Assembly: GCA_019636275.1 (NCBI GenBank)
Contig: JAHBXY010000059.1
Coordinates: 1-49,413 of the forward strand
Direction: 5' to 3'
Length of the DNA: 49,413 nucleotides
Source of the DNA: Planctomycetota bacterium
Lineage (GTDB): Bacteria > Planctomycetota > J058
Program-made: the position numbers and the translations under genes
The notes under the pieces: model-generated
Told to the model about the DNA's origin: nothing
The model's input: only the letters and a program-made list of their open reading frames with translations
Databases searched by the model: none
Part shown: positions 15,949 to 23,813 of the stretch, one piece after another
Numbering within the stretch: the stretch's first letter is position 1
Layout of the letters: the number at the start of each line of letters is the position of its first letter

Positions 15949-16895
15949 CGGGCGTCGTCTCCGCCGACGCCGATGTCGACCTCGCCGGCGACGGCGCGGG
16001 CCAGCTTGCCCAGGAGCACGTCGAGGCGCGGGCCCGGGATGAGCACCTCGCTGCCGGAGACGATCGCGATGCGCCCGTCGCGCACGGCGGGCACGTCGCC
16101 GAGGACGGCCCAGTCGGCGCGCAGGGCGGCGGCCTTCGCGGCGTCGACGGGGTCGGGGCAGAGCTCGATGATCAGCTCCGGCGCGCGCTCGAGGACCGCC
16201 TCGAGCGACAGGACGTGCCAGGCCAGGCCGGGCAGGTCCCCGAGGCAGCTCTCGCCGCCGGCGGCCGCCAGCAGGTCGCTCACGAACGTCCCCGCGCCCG
16301 GCGCCGAGACCTGCGCCAGGTCGCCCGGCCGGTGGCCGAAGACGACCAGCGTCCTGGGCGCGCGCGCCGGCCGCTGCGCCCGCGCGCGCCCGAAGGCGGC
16401 CTCCAGGCGGGCCACCTCGGCGCGCGCCGCGTCCTGGCGGCCGAGGAGCTCGCCCAGGCGCGTCGTCGCCGCCAGCGCCTCGGCCACGGTCTCGATGCGG
16501 AAGTGCTCGAGGCGGTAGCCGCGCTGCTCGCAGAGCTCGAACAGGCGCTCGTCCTTGACCTGCGCCAGGATGACGTCGGGCCGCAGGGCGTCGATCGCCT
16601 CGAGGTTCGGGTCGATCGCCCCGCCGATCTGCGGCAGGGCGCGCAGGGCGGGCGGCTCGACGCAGTAGCGCGACACGCCGACCACGTGCGGCAGCCCGCC
16701 CAGGGCGCATACGATCTCGGCCAGGGCCGGGGCGGCGGTGACGACGGTCGGCCGGGCGACCTCGCGCAGGCCGATGCCGGTGCCGACCACAGACTGGGTG
16801 ATGGCCTCGGCGTAGGCGTCCTCGGGCGTCTTCGTCCCGCCCTCCGGGCAGCCGGCCAGGACGACGAGCAGGAGGACGAGGGCGCGTCGCATCAT
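15945..16895 (-). CDS. Periplasmic-binding lipoprotein of a BtuF/FepB-type importer
   Basis: The 316-aa protein begins MMRRALVLLLVVLAGC, a lipoprotein signal with a short lipobox, so it is tethered outside the inner membrane. The body has the class III (helical backbone) binding-protein layout: TAAPALAEIVCALGGLPHVV, VSRYC, IGGAIDPNLEAIDALRPDVI, then a long helix and a C-terminal lobe with PELIIELCPDP. These are standard for vitamin B12, heme and siderophore binders. Two ATG codons (16895, 16892) are possible, one base after the trkA stop. Its stop overlaps the ATPase gene. Ligand unknown. Confidence 0.85.
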   Translation of the reverse strand: MMRRALVLLLVVLAGCPEGGTKTPEDAYAEAITQSVVGTGIGLREVARPTVVTAAPALAEIVCALGGLPHVVGVSRYCVEPPALRALPQIGGAIDPNLEAIDALRPDVILAQVKDERLFELCEQRGYRLEHFRIETVAEALAATTRLGELLGRQDAARAEVARLEAAFGRARAQRPARAPRTLVVFGHRPGDLAQVSAPGAGTFVSDLLAAAGGESCLGDLPGLAWHVLSLEAVLERAPELIIELCPDPVDAAKAAALRADWAVLGDVPAVRDGRIAIVSGSEVLIPGPRLDVLLGKLARAVAGEVDIGVGGDDAR

Positions 16896-16896
16896 G

Positions 16897-18258
16897 TTAC
16901 TGCCCCGCGCTCACGAGGGCCTCGGCCTGGGCGCGGGCCTCGGGCAGGGTGAAGACGATGACCTTGTCGAGCGGCTGCACGACGCTGTCGCCCGTGGGCA
17001 CCTCGACGCGGCCGCCGGCCTCGCGGCGGATGATCGCGCCGATGAGCACGCCGCGGGGGATGTCGACCTCGCGCAGGGGCTTGCCCACGAGCGGCGCGTG
17101 GCGCGTGGCCAGGAGCTCGATCGCCTCGGCGTCGCCCTCGACCTTGGCCACCGACAGGACGCGCCCGCCGCGCACGTGGCTGAGGATCTCGGAGACGGTG
17201 AGGATCTTCGGCTCGATCACCACGTCGATCCCGGTCGAGGCCAGGAGCGGGACGTTGGCGTGGCGGCTGGTGATGACGATCGTCTTGCGCGCCCCGTGGC
17301 GGCGGGCGAGGAGGGCGGCGAGCAGGTTCTCCTCCTCGTCGTCGGAGGCGGCCACGAACAGGTCGCAGGTGCGCAGGTCGTACTCCTGCAGCAGGTCGAG
17401 CTCCGTGGCCGAGCCCTTGACGACGAGGCTCCAGTCGAGGGCCAGGGCGGCGTCGTTGGCGCGCTTGGCGTCGGGCTCGAACACGACGACGTTGGGGACG
17501 GCGCGCTCGATCATGCGCGTCACGGCCAGCCCCAGGCGTCCGGCGTCGAACACGAAGGCGCGCTCGAGCGCCAGGCGCCGCCGCTCGACCAGCGGCAGGA
17601 AGCGGGGCAGGGCGCCGCGGCCCATGACGACGGTGATGTGGTCGCCGATGAGGATCTCGTCGTCGCCGCCGGGGATGATCATCTGCCCGTTGCGCGACAG
17701 CGAGACGATCAGGAACGGCTCGTCGGGGAGGAGGGGCCGGACCTCCTTGAGCCGCTTGCCGGCCAGCGCCACGCCCGAGTGGATGTTGAACGAGTGGACG
17801 AGGATCTGCCCGTCGGCCAGCTCGTGCGCGTCGGTCGCGCCCGGCGCGGCGATGATCTTGGCCACGTGCTCGACGACGAGCGCCTCGGGGTTGATGATCC
17901 GGTCGATCGACAGCTTGCGCCGGATGAGCTCGAGCGAGCGCGGCTGGGCGTACTCGTCGTTGCGCACGCGGGCGAGCTTGTTCTTCACCCCCATGGTCTC
18001 GGCGAGGAGGCAGATGAACATGTTGAGGTGGTCGGAGTCCGTGACGGCCACGACCATCTCCGCGTCGCGGACGCCCGCCTCCTCGAGCACGCGCGGGCTG
18101 CCGCCGTCGCCGGCGAGGGCGAACACGTCGAGGCGCTCGCTGAGGGTCTGGACGACGGCCGGGTCGCGGTCGATGACCGTCAGGTCGTGGTCCTCGTGGG
18201 CCAGCTCCTCGGCCAGGTTCTGACCGACGACGCCGCCCCCGACGATGACGATGCGCAT
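16897..18258 (-). CDS. trkA: TrkA-type potassium-uptake regulator with duplicated RCK domains
   Basis: The 453-aa protein has two RCK units, each a Rossmann NAD-binding RCK_N plus an RCK_C. The first starts MRIVIVGGGVVGQNLAEEL with an intact GxGxxG and the acidic VIDRD after strand 2. The second begins AFVFDAGRLGLAVTRMIE with a weaker motif and EPDAKR. TrkA is the cytoplasmic gating ring of the TrkH/TrkG potassium transporter. No trkH lies in the window. The next gene, a metal/B12-type binding protein, starts one base after this stop, so the four genes look like one transcript, which is unusual for trkA. The preceding gene ends 22 bases upstream. Confidence 0.88.
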   Translation of the reverse strand: MRIVIVGGGVVGQNLAEELAHEDHDLTVIDRDPAVVQTLSERLDVFALAGDGGSPRVLEEAGVRDAEMVVAVTDSDHLNMFICLLAETMGVKNKLARVRNDEYAQPRSLELIRRKLSIDRIINPEALVVEHVAKIIAAPGATDAHELADGQILVHSFNIHSGVALAGKRLKEVRPLLPDEPFLIVSLSRNGQMIIPGGDDEILIGDHITVVMGRGALPRFLPLVERRRLALERAFVFDAGRLGLAVTRMIERAVPNVVVFEPDAKRANDAALALDWSLVVKGSATELDLLQEYDLRTCDLFVAASDDEEENLLAALLARRHGARKTIVITSRHANVPLLASTGIDVVIEPKILTVSEILSHVRGGRVLSVAKVEGDAEAIELLATRHAPLVGKPLREVDIPRGVLIGAIIRREAGGRVEVPTGDSVVQPLDKVIVFTLPEARAQAEALVSAGQ

Positions 18259-18280
18259 GGGGACGTCGTTTTACCACGAC

Positions 18281-21046
18281 CTATCTCAGCTCCCGCACCT
18301 CCGCCGGCACCTCGACGACCACGCGCAGCCCGACCGTCGGCGAGACGTAGCCGTCCTCCTCGCCGCGGTCGCGGGCGGCGCAGCGGGCGTCCTCGAAGCG
18401 CCAGCGCCAGGCGCCGCCGCGGATCGCGCGACGACCGGGCGGCCACTCGAGGCCGGCGGGCGCGCCGGGGTAGGCGGCGAACGGGTCGGCGGTCCACTCG
18501 CCGACGTTGCCGGCCATGTCCTGGGCGCCGTAGGGGCTCGTGTCGTCGGCGAACGAGCCCACGGGCGCCGTCGGATGGCCGCGCAGGCGGTCGGGCGCGA
18601 CCTGCACGTGCGCGCGCACCTGCGTCCCCTCGCCCCAGGGGAACGGGCGGGCGTCCGTGCCGCGGGCGGCCTTCTCCCACTGGGCCTCGCTGGGCAGCCG
18701 CCCGCCGCGCCACTCGGCGTAGGCGCGCGCCTGGCGCCAGGTGACGTTGACGACCGGGTGGTCGGCGAGCGCGGGGTCGTAGCTGGTGCGCACCGAGCCG
18801 TCGGGCTGGCGCACGGGGTGCGTCCAGTGCGGCGGCGGGGGCGCCTCGCCCGTGGCCACGAAGCGGGCGTACTCGGCGTTGGTCACCTCGGTGCGGCCGA
18901 TGAAGAAGGCCGGCACGTCGACCGTGCGCTGCGGCTGCTCGTGCGGCTTGCTCCCGGGGTCGCCCGGGGCGCTGCCCATGCGGAAGGGGCCGCCGGGGAC
19001 GAGGACCATGCCGTCGACCCGGCGCGCGAGCGCGAGCAGGCGCGCGGCCTCGGGGGCGGCGGCCAGGGGCTCGAGCAGCGCCGCGGCCTCGCCCGCGCGC
19101 CCGGCCCGGAGGTGCGCCACGGCCTCGGTCAGGCGCGCCGCCTCGCGCTGGCGCTCCTGGTCCTTCTTGCCCTCCGCGCGGGCCCGCGCGGCGGCCTCGT
19201 CGAGGCGCCGGCGGTCGTCCTCGCGCGTGGCGAGCTCGAGCGCGCGCGCGTAGAACTCGGCCGCCTCGGCCCAGCGGCGGCGCGCCTCGGCGTCGCGGCC
19301 GCGGCGCTCCTCGTCGACGAGCTCGCGGCGCGCGGCGAGGCGCAGGAGCAGCGGGTCGACCTCGCGCCGCTGCGGGCGCAGGCGCCGGGCCAGCTCGAGC
19401 GCCTGCTGGGCCCGGTCGAGGTCGCCCTGGCGCAGGAGCTCCTCGCCGCGGGCCAGGGCGCGGCGGTACTGCAGCTCCTCGAGCCGCTCGCCCAGGCCCT
19501 GGCCCTCGTTGAACAGCTCGGTGAGGAGCTTGGCGTCGCGCGTGAACGCGGCCTCGTCGGCCTCGGCGAGCGTCTCCTGCGCGGCGCGGTAGCGCTCGTC
19601 GACCCGCTGCAGCAGGTCGGCCCGGATCGCCGCCAGGCGCGTCGCCGCCAGCCCCCCGGGGTCGCCCTGGTCGCGCGCGTCGCGGTAGGCGGCCACGGCG
19701 GCGGGCCAGTCCTTGGCCGCCTCGGCGGCGCGGGCCAGGGCCAGGGCGTGCTCGCGCGCCGCCTGGCGCACGAGCGCCGCGTGCTCGGCCTGGGCCAGCG
19801 CCGGGACCTCGGCGCGGCGGCGCTCGAGGAGCTGCCGCGCCGCGTCGGGGGTCCCGGCGGCGAGGTGGGCCAGGGCCTCGGCCTCGAGCGCGCCCCAGCG
19901 CACGCGCGCGGCCAGCTCGTCGCGCACGTCGTCGCGCACGCCCAGGGCGCCGACGGCCGCCAGGCGCTCGCTGGCCCGCAGGTAGGCGCGGCGCCGGGCC
20001 TCGGGGTCGCGCGCCGCCTGGGCCTCGCCCATGAGGGCGCGCACGTCGCGCAGGGCGTGGCGGTTGCTGACGGCGGCCAGCACCGCCGAGACGACGACGG
20101 CGAGGAGGGCCGCGCCGCCCACGCCGCCGGCGAGGAGGAGCGCGCGCTGGCGCCGGCGGCGCCGGACGACCCAGTCGCCCGGGTCGAACCCCTCGTCGGC
20201 GGCGGCCGGGGCGGCCAGGGCCGAGCGGTCGAGGACGAAGCTCGCGGACGCCCCATCCGCCCCGTCGTCCGCCCCCGACTCGTCGGGTGGGGACGAGCGC
20301 GAGAGCGCCACGAGGTCGCGCTGCAGGGCGGCCTCGTCGGAGCGGTGCAGGGCGAAGCCGCCCGACTCGCTCGACAGGCCGATGCGGATGGCGCTCTCGA
20401 CGAGGTCCTCGTGGCCGCCGACCTTCGTGTCGACGGCCGTGTTGTCGAGGCCCGAGGCGCCCGGCGGGCGCCCGGGCGTCAGCGGGCCGCCGCGGGCGGC
20501 CGGCGGCGCCGGCTCGTTCCAGCCGACGATGCGCGCCGAGGGCGCCGCCCCGCCCGTCAGGGCCGCGCGCTCGGCCTGCGCCTCGCGGCGCAGCACCGTC
20601 GAGCCGTAGGCCTCGGGCCCGTGCTGCTTCAGGCGGCGGATGACCTCGGTGATGACGGCGCGGTGCTGCTCGGCCGAGAGGACGCCGCCGTCGACGAGGA
20701 GGTTGCCCAGCCGCACGCGGTAGCGCTGGCGGCGCTGCTCGGCCAGGGCGGCCTCGACCTGCGCGCGGGTGGCCGCGCCGGCGGCCACGGCGACGTCGCC
20801 GTAGACCGAGTCGAGGCGCACGACCTGGCTGGCGGCCATGGCCTCGCGGACCTTGAGCGTCTGCGCCTCGTCGAGGAGGCCGAGACCGCGCAGGGCCGCC
20901 TCGAGCGGGAGGTCGCGCGCGCGGCAGGCGGCCATGGCGCGCTCGGCCTGCGCGTGGTCGAGGAGCCCGTTCTTGAGCGCGATGTGCAGGAAGAAGCGCT
21001 CATCGACGGTCAGGAGGTCGCTGCTGTCGGTCGTCTCCTGCCCCAT
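18281..21046 (-). CDS. Membrane-anchored FGE-sulfatase (SUMF1-like) domain protein
   Basis: The 921-aa product begins with a helical domain (DLLTVDERFFLHIALKNGLL, then LRGLGLLDEAQTLKVREAMA) resembling the N-terminal module of type II secretion ATPases. A single transmembrane helix lies near residues 300-325 (ALLLAGGVGGAALLAVVVSA). A long helical, coiled-coil-prone region with TPR-like character follows, then the formylglycine-generating-enzyme-like domain from about 680: GMVLVPGGPFRMGSAPGDP, RTEVTNAEYARFV, HPVVNVTWRQARAYAEWRGG, RLPSEAQWEKAARG and DMAGNVGEWTAD. Planctomycete and myxobacterial proteins often join this domain to a Ser/Thr kinase; none is present here. ATG 21046 follows the previous stop by 20 bases. 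Confidence 0.8.
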   Translation of the reverse strand: MGQETTDSSDLLTVDERFFLHIALKNGLLDHAQAERAMAACRARDLPLEAALRGLGLLDEAQTLKVREAMAASQVVRLDSVYGDVAVAAGAATRAQVEAALAEQRRQRYRVRLGNLLVDGGVLSAEQHRAVITEVIRRLKQHGPEAYGSTVLRREAQAERAALTGGAAPSARIVGWNEPAPPAARGGPLTPGRPPGASGLDNTAVDTKVGGHEDLVESAIRIGLSSESGGFALHRSDEAALQRDLVALSRSSPPDESGADDGADGASASFVLDRSALAAPAAADEGFDPGDWVVRRRRRQRALLLAGGVGGAALLAVVVSAVLAAVSNRHALRDVRALMGEAQAARDPEARRRAYLRASERLAAVGALGVRDDVRDELAARVRWGALEAEALAHLAAGTPDAARQLLERRRAEVPALAQAEHAALVRQAAREHALALARAAEAAKDWPAAVAAYRDARDQGDPGGLAATRLAAIRADLLQRVDERYRAAQETLAEADEAAFTRDAKLLTELFNEGQGLGERLEELQYRRALARGEELLRQGDLDRAQQALELARRLRPQRREVDPLLLRLAARRELVDEERRGRDAEARRRWAEAAEFYARALELATREDDRRRLDEAAARARAEGKKDQERQREAARLTEAVAHLRAGRAGEAAALLEPLAAAPEAARLLALARRVDGMVLVPGGPFRMGSAPGDPGSKPHEQPQRTVDVPAFFIGRTEVTNAEYARFVATGEAPPPPHWTHPVRQPDGSVRTSYDPALADHPVVNVTWRQARAYAEWRGGRLPSEAQWEKAARGTDARPFPWGEGTQVRAHVQVAPDRLRGHPTAPVGSFADDTSPYGAQDMAGNVGEWTADPFAAYPGAPAGLEWPPGRRAIRGGAWRWRFEDARCAARDRGEEDGYVSPTVGLRVVVEVPAEVRELR

Positions 21047-21066
21047 GTCGCGCCAGGCCCCGCGCG

Positions 21067-23748
21067 CTACTTGCCCGGCTGCGCGCCCGCGGCGAGGGCG
21101 GCCAGGGCCTCGCGCACGTGGACGCGCCCGCCGCTCTCCTCGGCCAGGGTCCGGTAGACGGCGTCGAGCGCGGCGAGGTGGTCGACCCGCGCGGCGGCCG
21201 CCGCGGTCCCCTCGGCGCCGCCCACGGGGCCGAGCACGTAGACGACGTGGATGGCGACGCCGCGCGTGGCGTTGAGGCCGCGCACGGCGCGCAGGAGCTC
21301 GGCGGCGTCGCCCGAGCCGGGCGAGCGGAGCGGCGGGCCGCACACGAGGAGGTGCACGACCTCGACCGCCGGGTCGTCGATCGCCTGCTTGAGCGCCTTC
21401 CACACGTCGCGCGCCGGGCCGGTCGACAGCCCGGCCGCGAACGCCTCGGCCGCCGGGCGCTGGCGGTCGTCGAGCGGCGCGGCGCTCGCCTGCCAGCTCC
21501 GGCCGCCGGCGGTGATCACGTTGCCCTTGGCCCCGGCCTGGCCGAGCGCCTCGAGCGCGCGCCGGACCTCGACCTGCGCCGCGCCGAGGCGCGTCACGGG
21601 GGAGGGCGGGGCGGGCTCGTCCTTGCCGTCGCGGCGGGCGCGGCCGCCGCGGCCGCCGTCCTGCTTCTTGTCGGGCTCGGGCGCCGCGGGCGGCGTCCAG
21701 AAGATGGCGTCCATGTCGCGGTGCGTGTCGACGACGAGCGCCACGCCGCCGGCGACGAAGCGCTGGGGAAGGAAGGCGCCCTCGGCCGTCTCCAGGCCGG
21801 CGCTCGACGGCGCGCCCTGCTCCGAGGCGAGCGCCAGGGCCGTGCGGGCGTGGAAGTCGGCCAGCCCGGTGAGGCCGCGCGCGGCGCGGACGAGGCGCGG
21901 CTGCAGGGGGGCGAGCTCGGCGGCGGGGCGCTGGGCGAGGAGCGACCAGGCCACGCGCGCGGCGTCGGGCGAGAGGCCGCCCAGGGCGTCGAGGAGCCCG
22001 GCGGCGGCGCCGGCGCCGGGCGAGCGGCCGACGGCGCGCAGGAGGAGGAGCTGGACGGCGGCGTCGCGCTCCTCCTTCGCCGCGGTCATCAGCGCGTCGT
22101 GGAAGGCGGGGTCGGCGTTGCGTGACAGGCCGCGGACGACCGCCTGCTGCACGCCGTGCGCGCCGCCGCGCACGACCTCGAGCAGGAGCGGGAGCACCTT
22201 CTTGTCGGGGCAGGCGCCCACGTCCTCGAGGAACGTCTCCGCCGGCGCGTCGGCGCGGTCGGCCGCCTCGCGCAGGGCCGTGCGGATCGTCCCCACGTCG
22301 CGCGTGGTCACGGGCTTGGTCAGGTCGACCGGGAACTTCTTCTCCTCGGCGGCCGCGGGCTTGCCCGGCTCCTGCGCCGGGGCGGGGCGCCCCATGGCCA
22401 GGCGCACGGCGTTGCCGCGGCCGGCCTGCGCGATCGCCTCGCAGTAGGCGGCGAACGCGCCCTCGGCCTCGCCGCGGGCCTGGCGCCCGCGCTCGTCGGT
22501 CGGCTCGACGGCCGGGGCGAGGATGAGCTGGGTCACGTGGATCGCGACGTCGCGCCCCCAGAGCAGGTCGGCCAGCGCCTCGCGCACCTCCTCGGCGCCG
22601 CCGGCGCCGCGCCCCTCGGGGCCACCGCAGAGGAACACGTGGATCGCCTGGGGCGGGGGGCTGAGCTCGAGCACGCGGCGCAGGGCGCCGAGCGCGTCGC
22701 GGCCGCGGTCGGCGGGGGCGCGCTCGACGAAGGCCAGGGCCTCGCTCTTCGCCTTCTCGGTGCGCAGGGCGGCGAAGCCGTCGCCGTGGGCGCGCAGGAC
22801 GCCCGGACCGGCGAAGCGCAGGAGGTGCACGGCGGTGGCGTCGTCGAGGGCCTTGAGGGCGTCGCGGGCGGCGGCGACGGCGACGTCGTGCGCGGAGACC
22901 GGCGGCGGCGGCTCGGGCGCCTTGGGGTCCTGGCCGCGGCGCGGCGGGCGCGCCGGCCGGCGCGGGGCCTCCTCGGCGCCGCGCGCGGCCTCGTCCTGCG
23001 CCTCGGGCGTGGCCAGCGGGTCGCTGAAGGCGCGCTCGCCCGCGGCGAGGCTCACGTCGAAGAGGAGCGCCACGCGGTCGTAGGGGTAGCGCTCGAGGAG
23101 CCCGGCCGGCGTCAGCCCCGGCTCGGTGAACCCGTCGGGCCGCGCGCCGGCGAGCGCCTCGAGGGCCCGGGCGGCGGCCCAGCGGACGACGACGGCGTCG
23201 TCCTTGAGCGCGCGCGTGAGCGGGGCCTCGGCCGTGGCGCGGGCCTCCTGCCCGCGGGCGCCCAGCGCCGCCGCGGCGGCCGCGCGCGCCTCGGCGTCGC
23301 GGTCGCGCAGGGCCTTGACGTAGGCCATCGTGACCTCGGGCGCGGGGTTGCCGCGCAGGGCGCGGGCGAGCAGGAGCTTCGTCGCCCCGCTGGCGCCCTC
23401 GTAGGCCTTGATGAGCTCGCGCGTGGCGCGCGCGTCGCGCACGCGGAGCAGGGCGTCGAAGGCGGGCTCGGCGATCGCGCGCCGCCGGTTCGAGAGCGCG
23501 CCCAGGAGGTGCTCCGTGGCCTTGACCTCGCTCTCGCCCAGGAGCTTGCCCGCCGCCTCGTGCAGGGCGGCGGCGGCCTTCTTGCTCGCCTCGGGGTCGC
23601 GCCCGCGGTCGGCCTCGACGGCGGCCAGCGCGTCGTCGTAGGCCTTCTTCAGCTCGCGCCACTCGCGCTCGCCGGCGCGGGCGGCGGGCGCCGCCAGGGC
23701 GAGGAGGACGAGGAGCCAGCCGGTCGACGGGCGAGCGGAGCGGTGCAT
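21067..23748 (-). CDS. Secreted HEAT-repeat protein with two VWA-like halves
   Basis: ATG 23748 has GGGAGG six bases upstream and opens a signal peptide (STGWLLVLLALAAPAARAG). The 893-aa mature protein starts with HEAT repeats (RRAIAEPAFDALLRVRDARA, ATKLLLARALRGNPAPEVTM). A von Willebrand A-like unit follows (DRVALLFDVSLAAGERAF, later IHVFLCGGPEGRGAGGAEE), then another HEAT block (VQQAVVRGLSRNADPAFHDA) and a second VWA-like unit (GGVALVVDTHRDMDAIFW, VVHLLVCGPPLRSPGSGDA). Both VWA-like cores lack a clean MIDAS DxSxS. It lies between the FGE-sulfatase and GATase-like genes in the same direction. Function is unknown. Confidence 0.65.
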   Translation of the reverse strand: MHRSARPSTGWLLVLLALAAPAARAGEREWRELKKAYDDALAAVEADRGRDPEASKKAAAALHEAAGKLLGESEVKATEHLLGALSNRRRAIAEPAFDALLRVRDARATRELIKAYEGASGATKLLLARALRGNPAPEVTMAYVKALRDRDAEARAAAAAALGARGQEARATAEAPLTRALKDDAVVVRWAAARALEALAGARPDGFTEPGLTPAGLLERYPYDRVALLFDVSLAAGERAFSDPLATPEAQDEAARGAEEAPRRPARPPRRGQDPKAPEPPPPVSAHDVAVAAARDALKALDDATAVHLLRFAGPGVLRAHGDGFAALRTEKAKSEALAFVERAPADRGRDALGALRRVLELSPPPQAIHVFLCGGPEGRGAGGAEEVREALADLLWGRDVAIHVTQLILAPAVEPTDERGRQARGEAEGAFAAYCEAIAQAGRGNAVRLAMGRPAPAQEPGKPAAAEEKKFPVDLTKPVTTRDVGTIRTALREAADRADAPAETFLEDVGACPDKKVLPLLLEVVRGGAHGVQQAVVRGLSRNADPAFHDALMTAAKEERDAAVQLLLLRAVGRSPGAGAAAGLLDALGGLSPDAARVAWSLLAQRPAAELAPLQPRLVRAARGLTGLADFHARTALALASEQGAPSSAGLETAEGAFLPQRFVAGGVALVVDTHRDMDAIFWTPPAAPEPDKKQDGGRGGRARRDGKDEPAPPSPVTRLGAAQVEVRRALEALGQAGAKGNVITAGGRSWQASAAPLDDRQRPAAEAFAAGLSTGPARDVWKALKQAIDDPAVEVVHLLVCGPPLRSPGSGDAAELLRAVRGLNATRGVAIHVVYVLGPVGGAEGTAAAAARVDHLAALDAVYRTLAEESGGRVHVREALAALAAGAQPGK

Positions 23749-23813
23749 GCGAGCCTCCCGACGCGCGGGGCTCGATCTTACGCGTTGGCGGGCGGGGGAG
23801 GTAGCGCGCTCGG

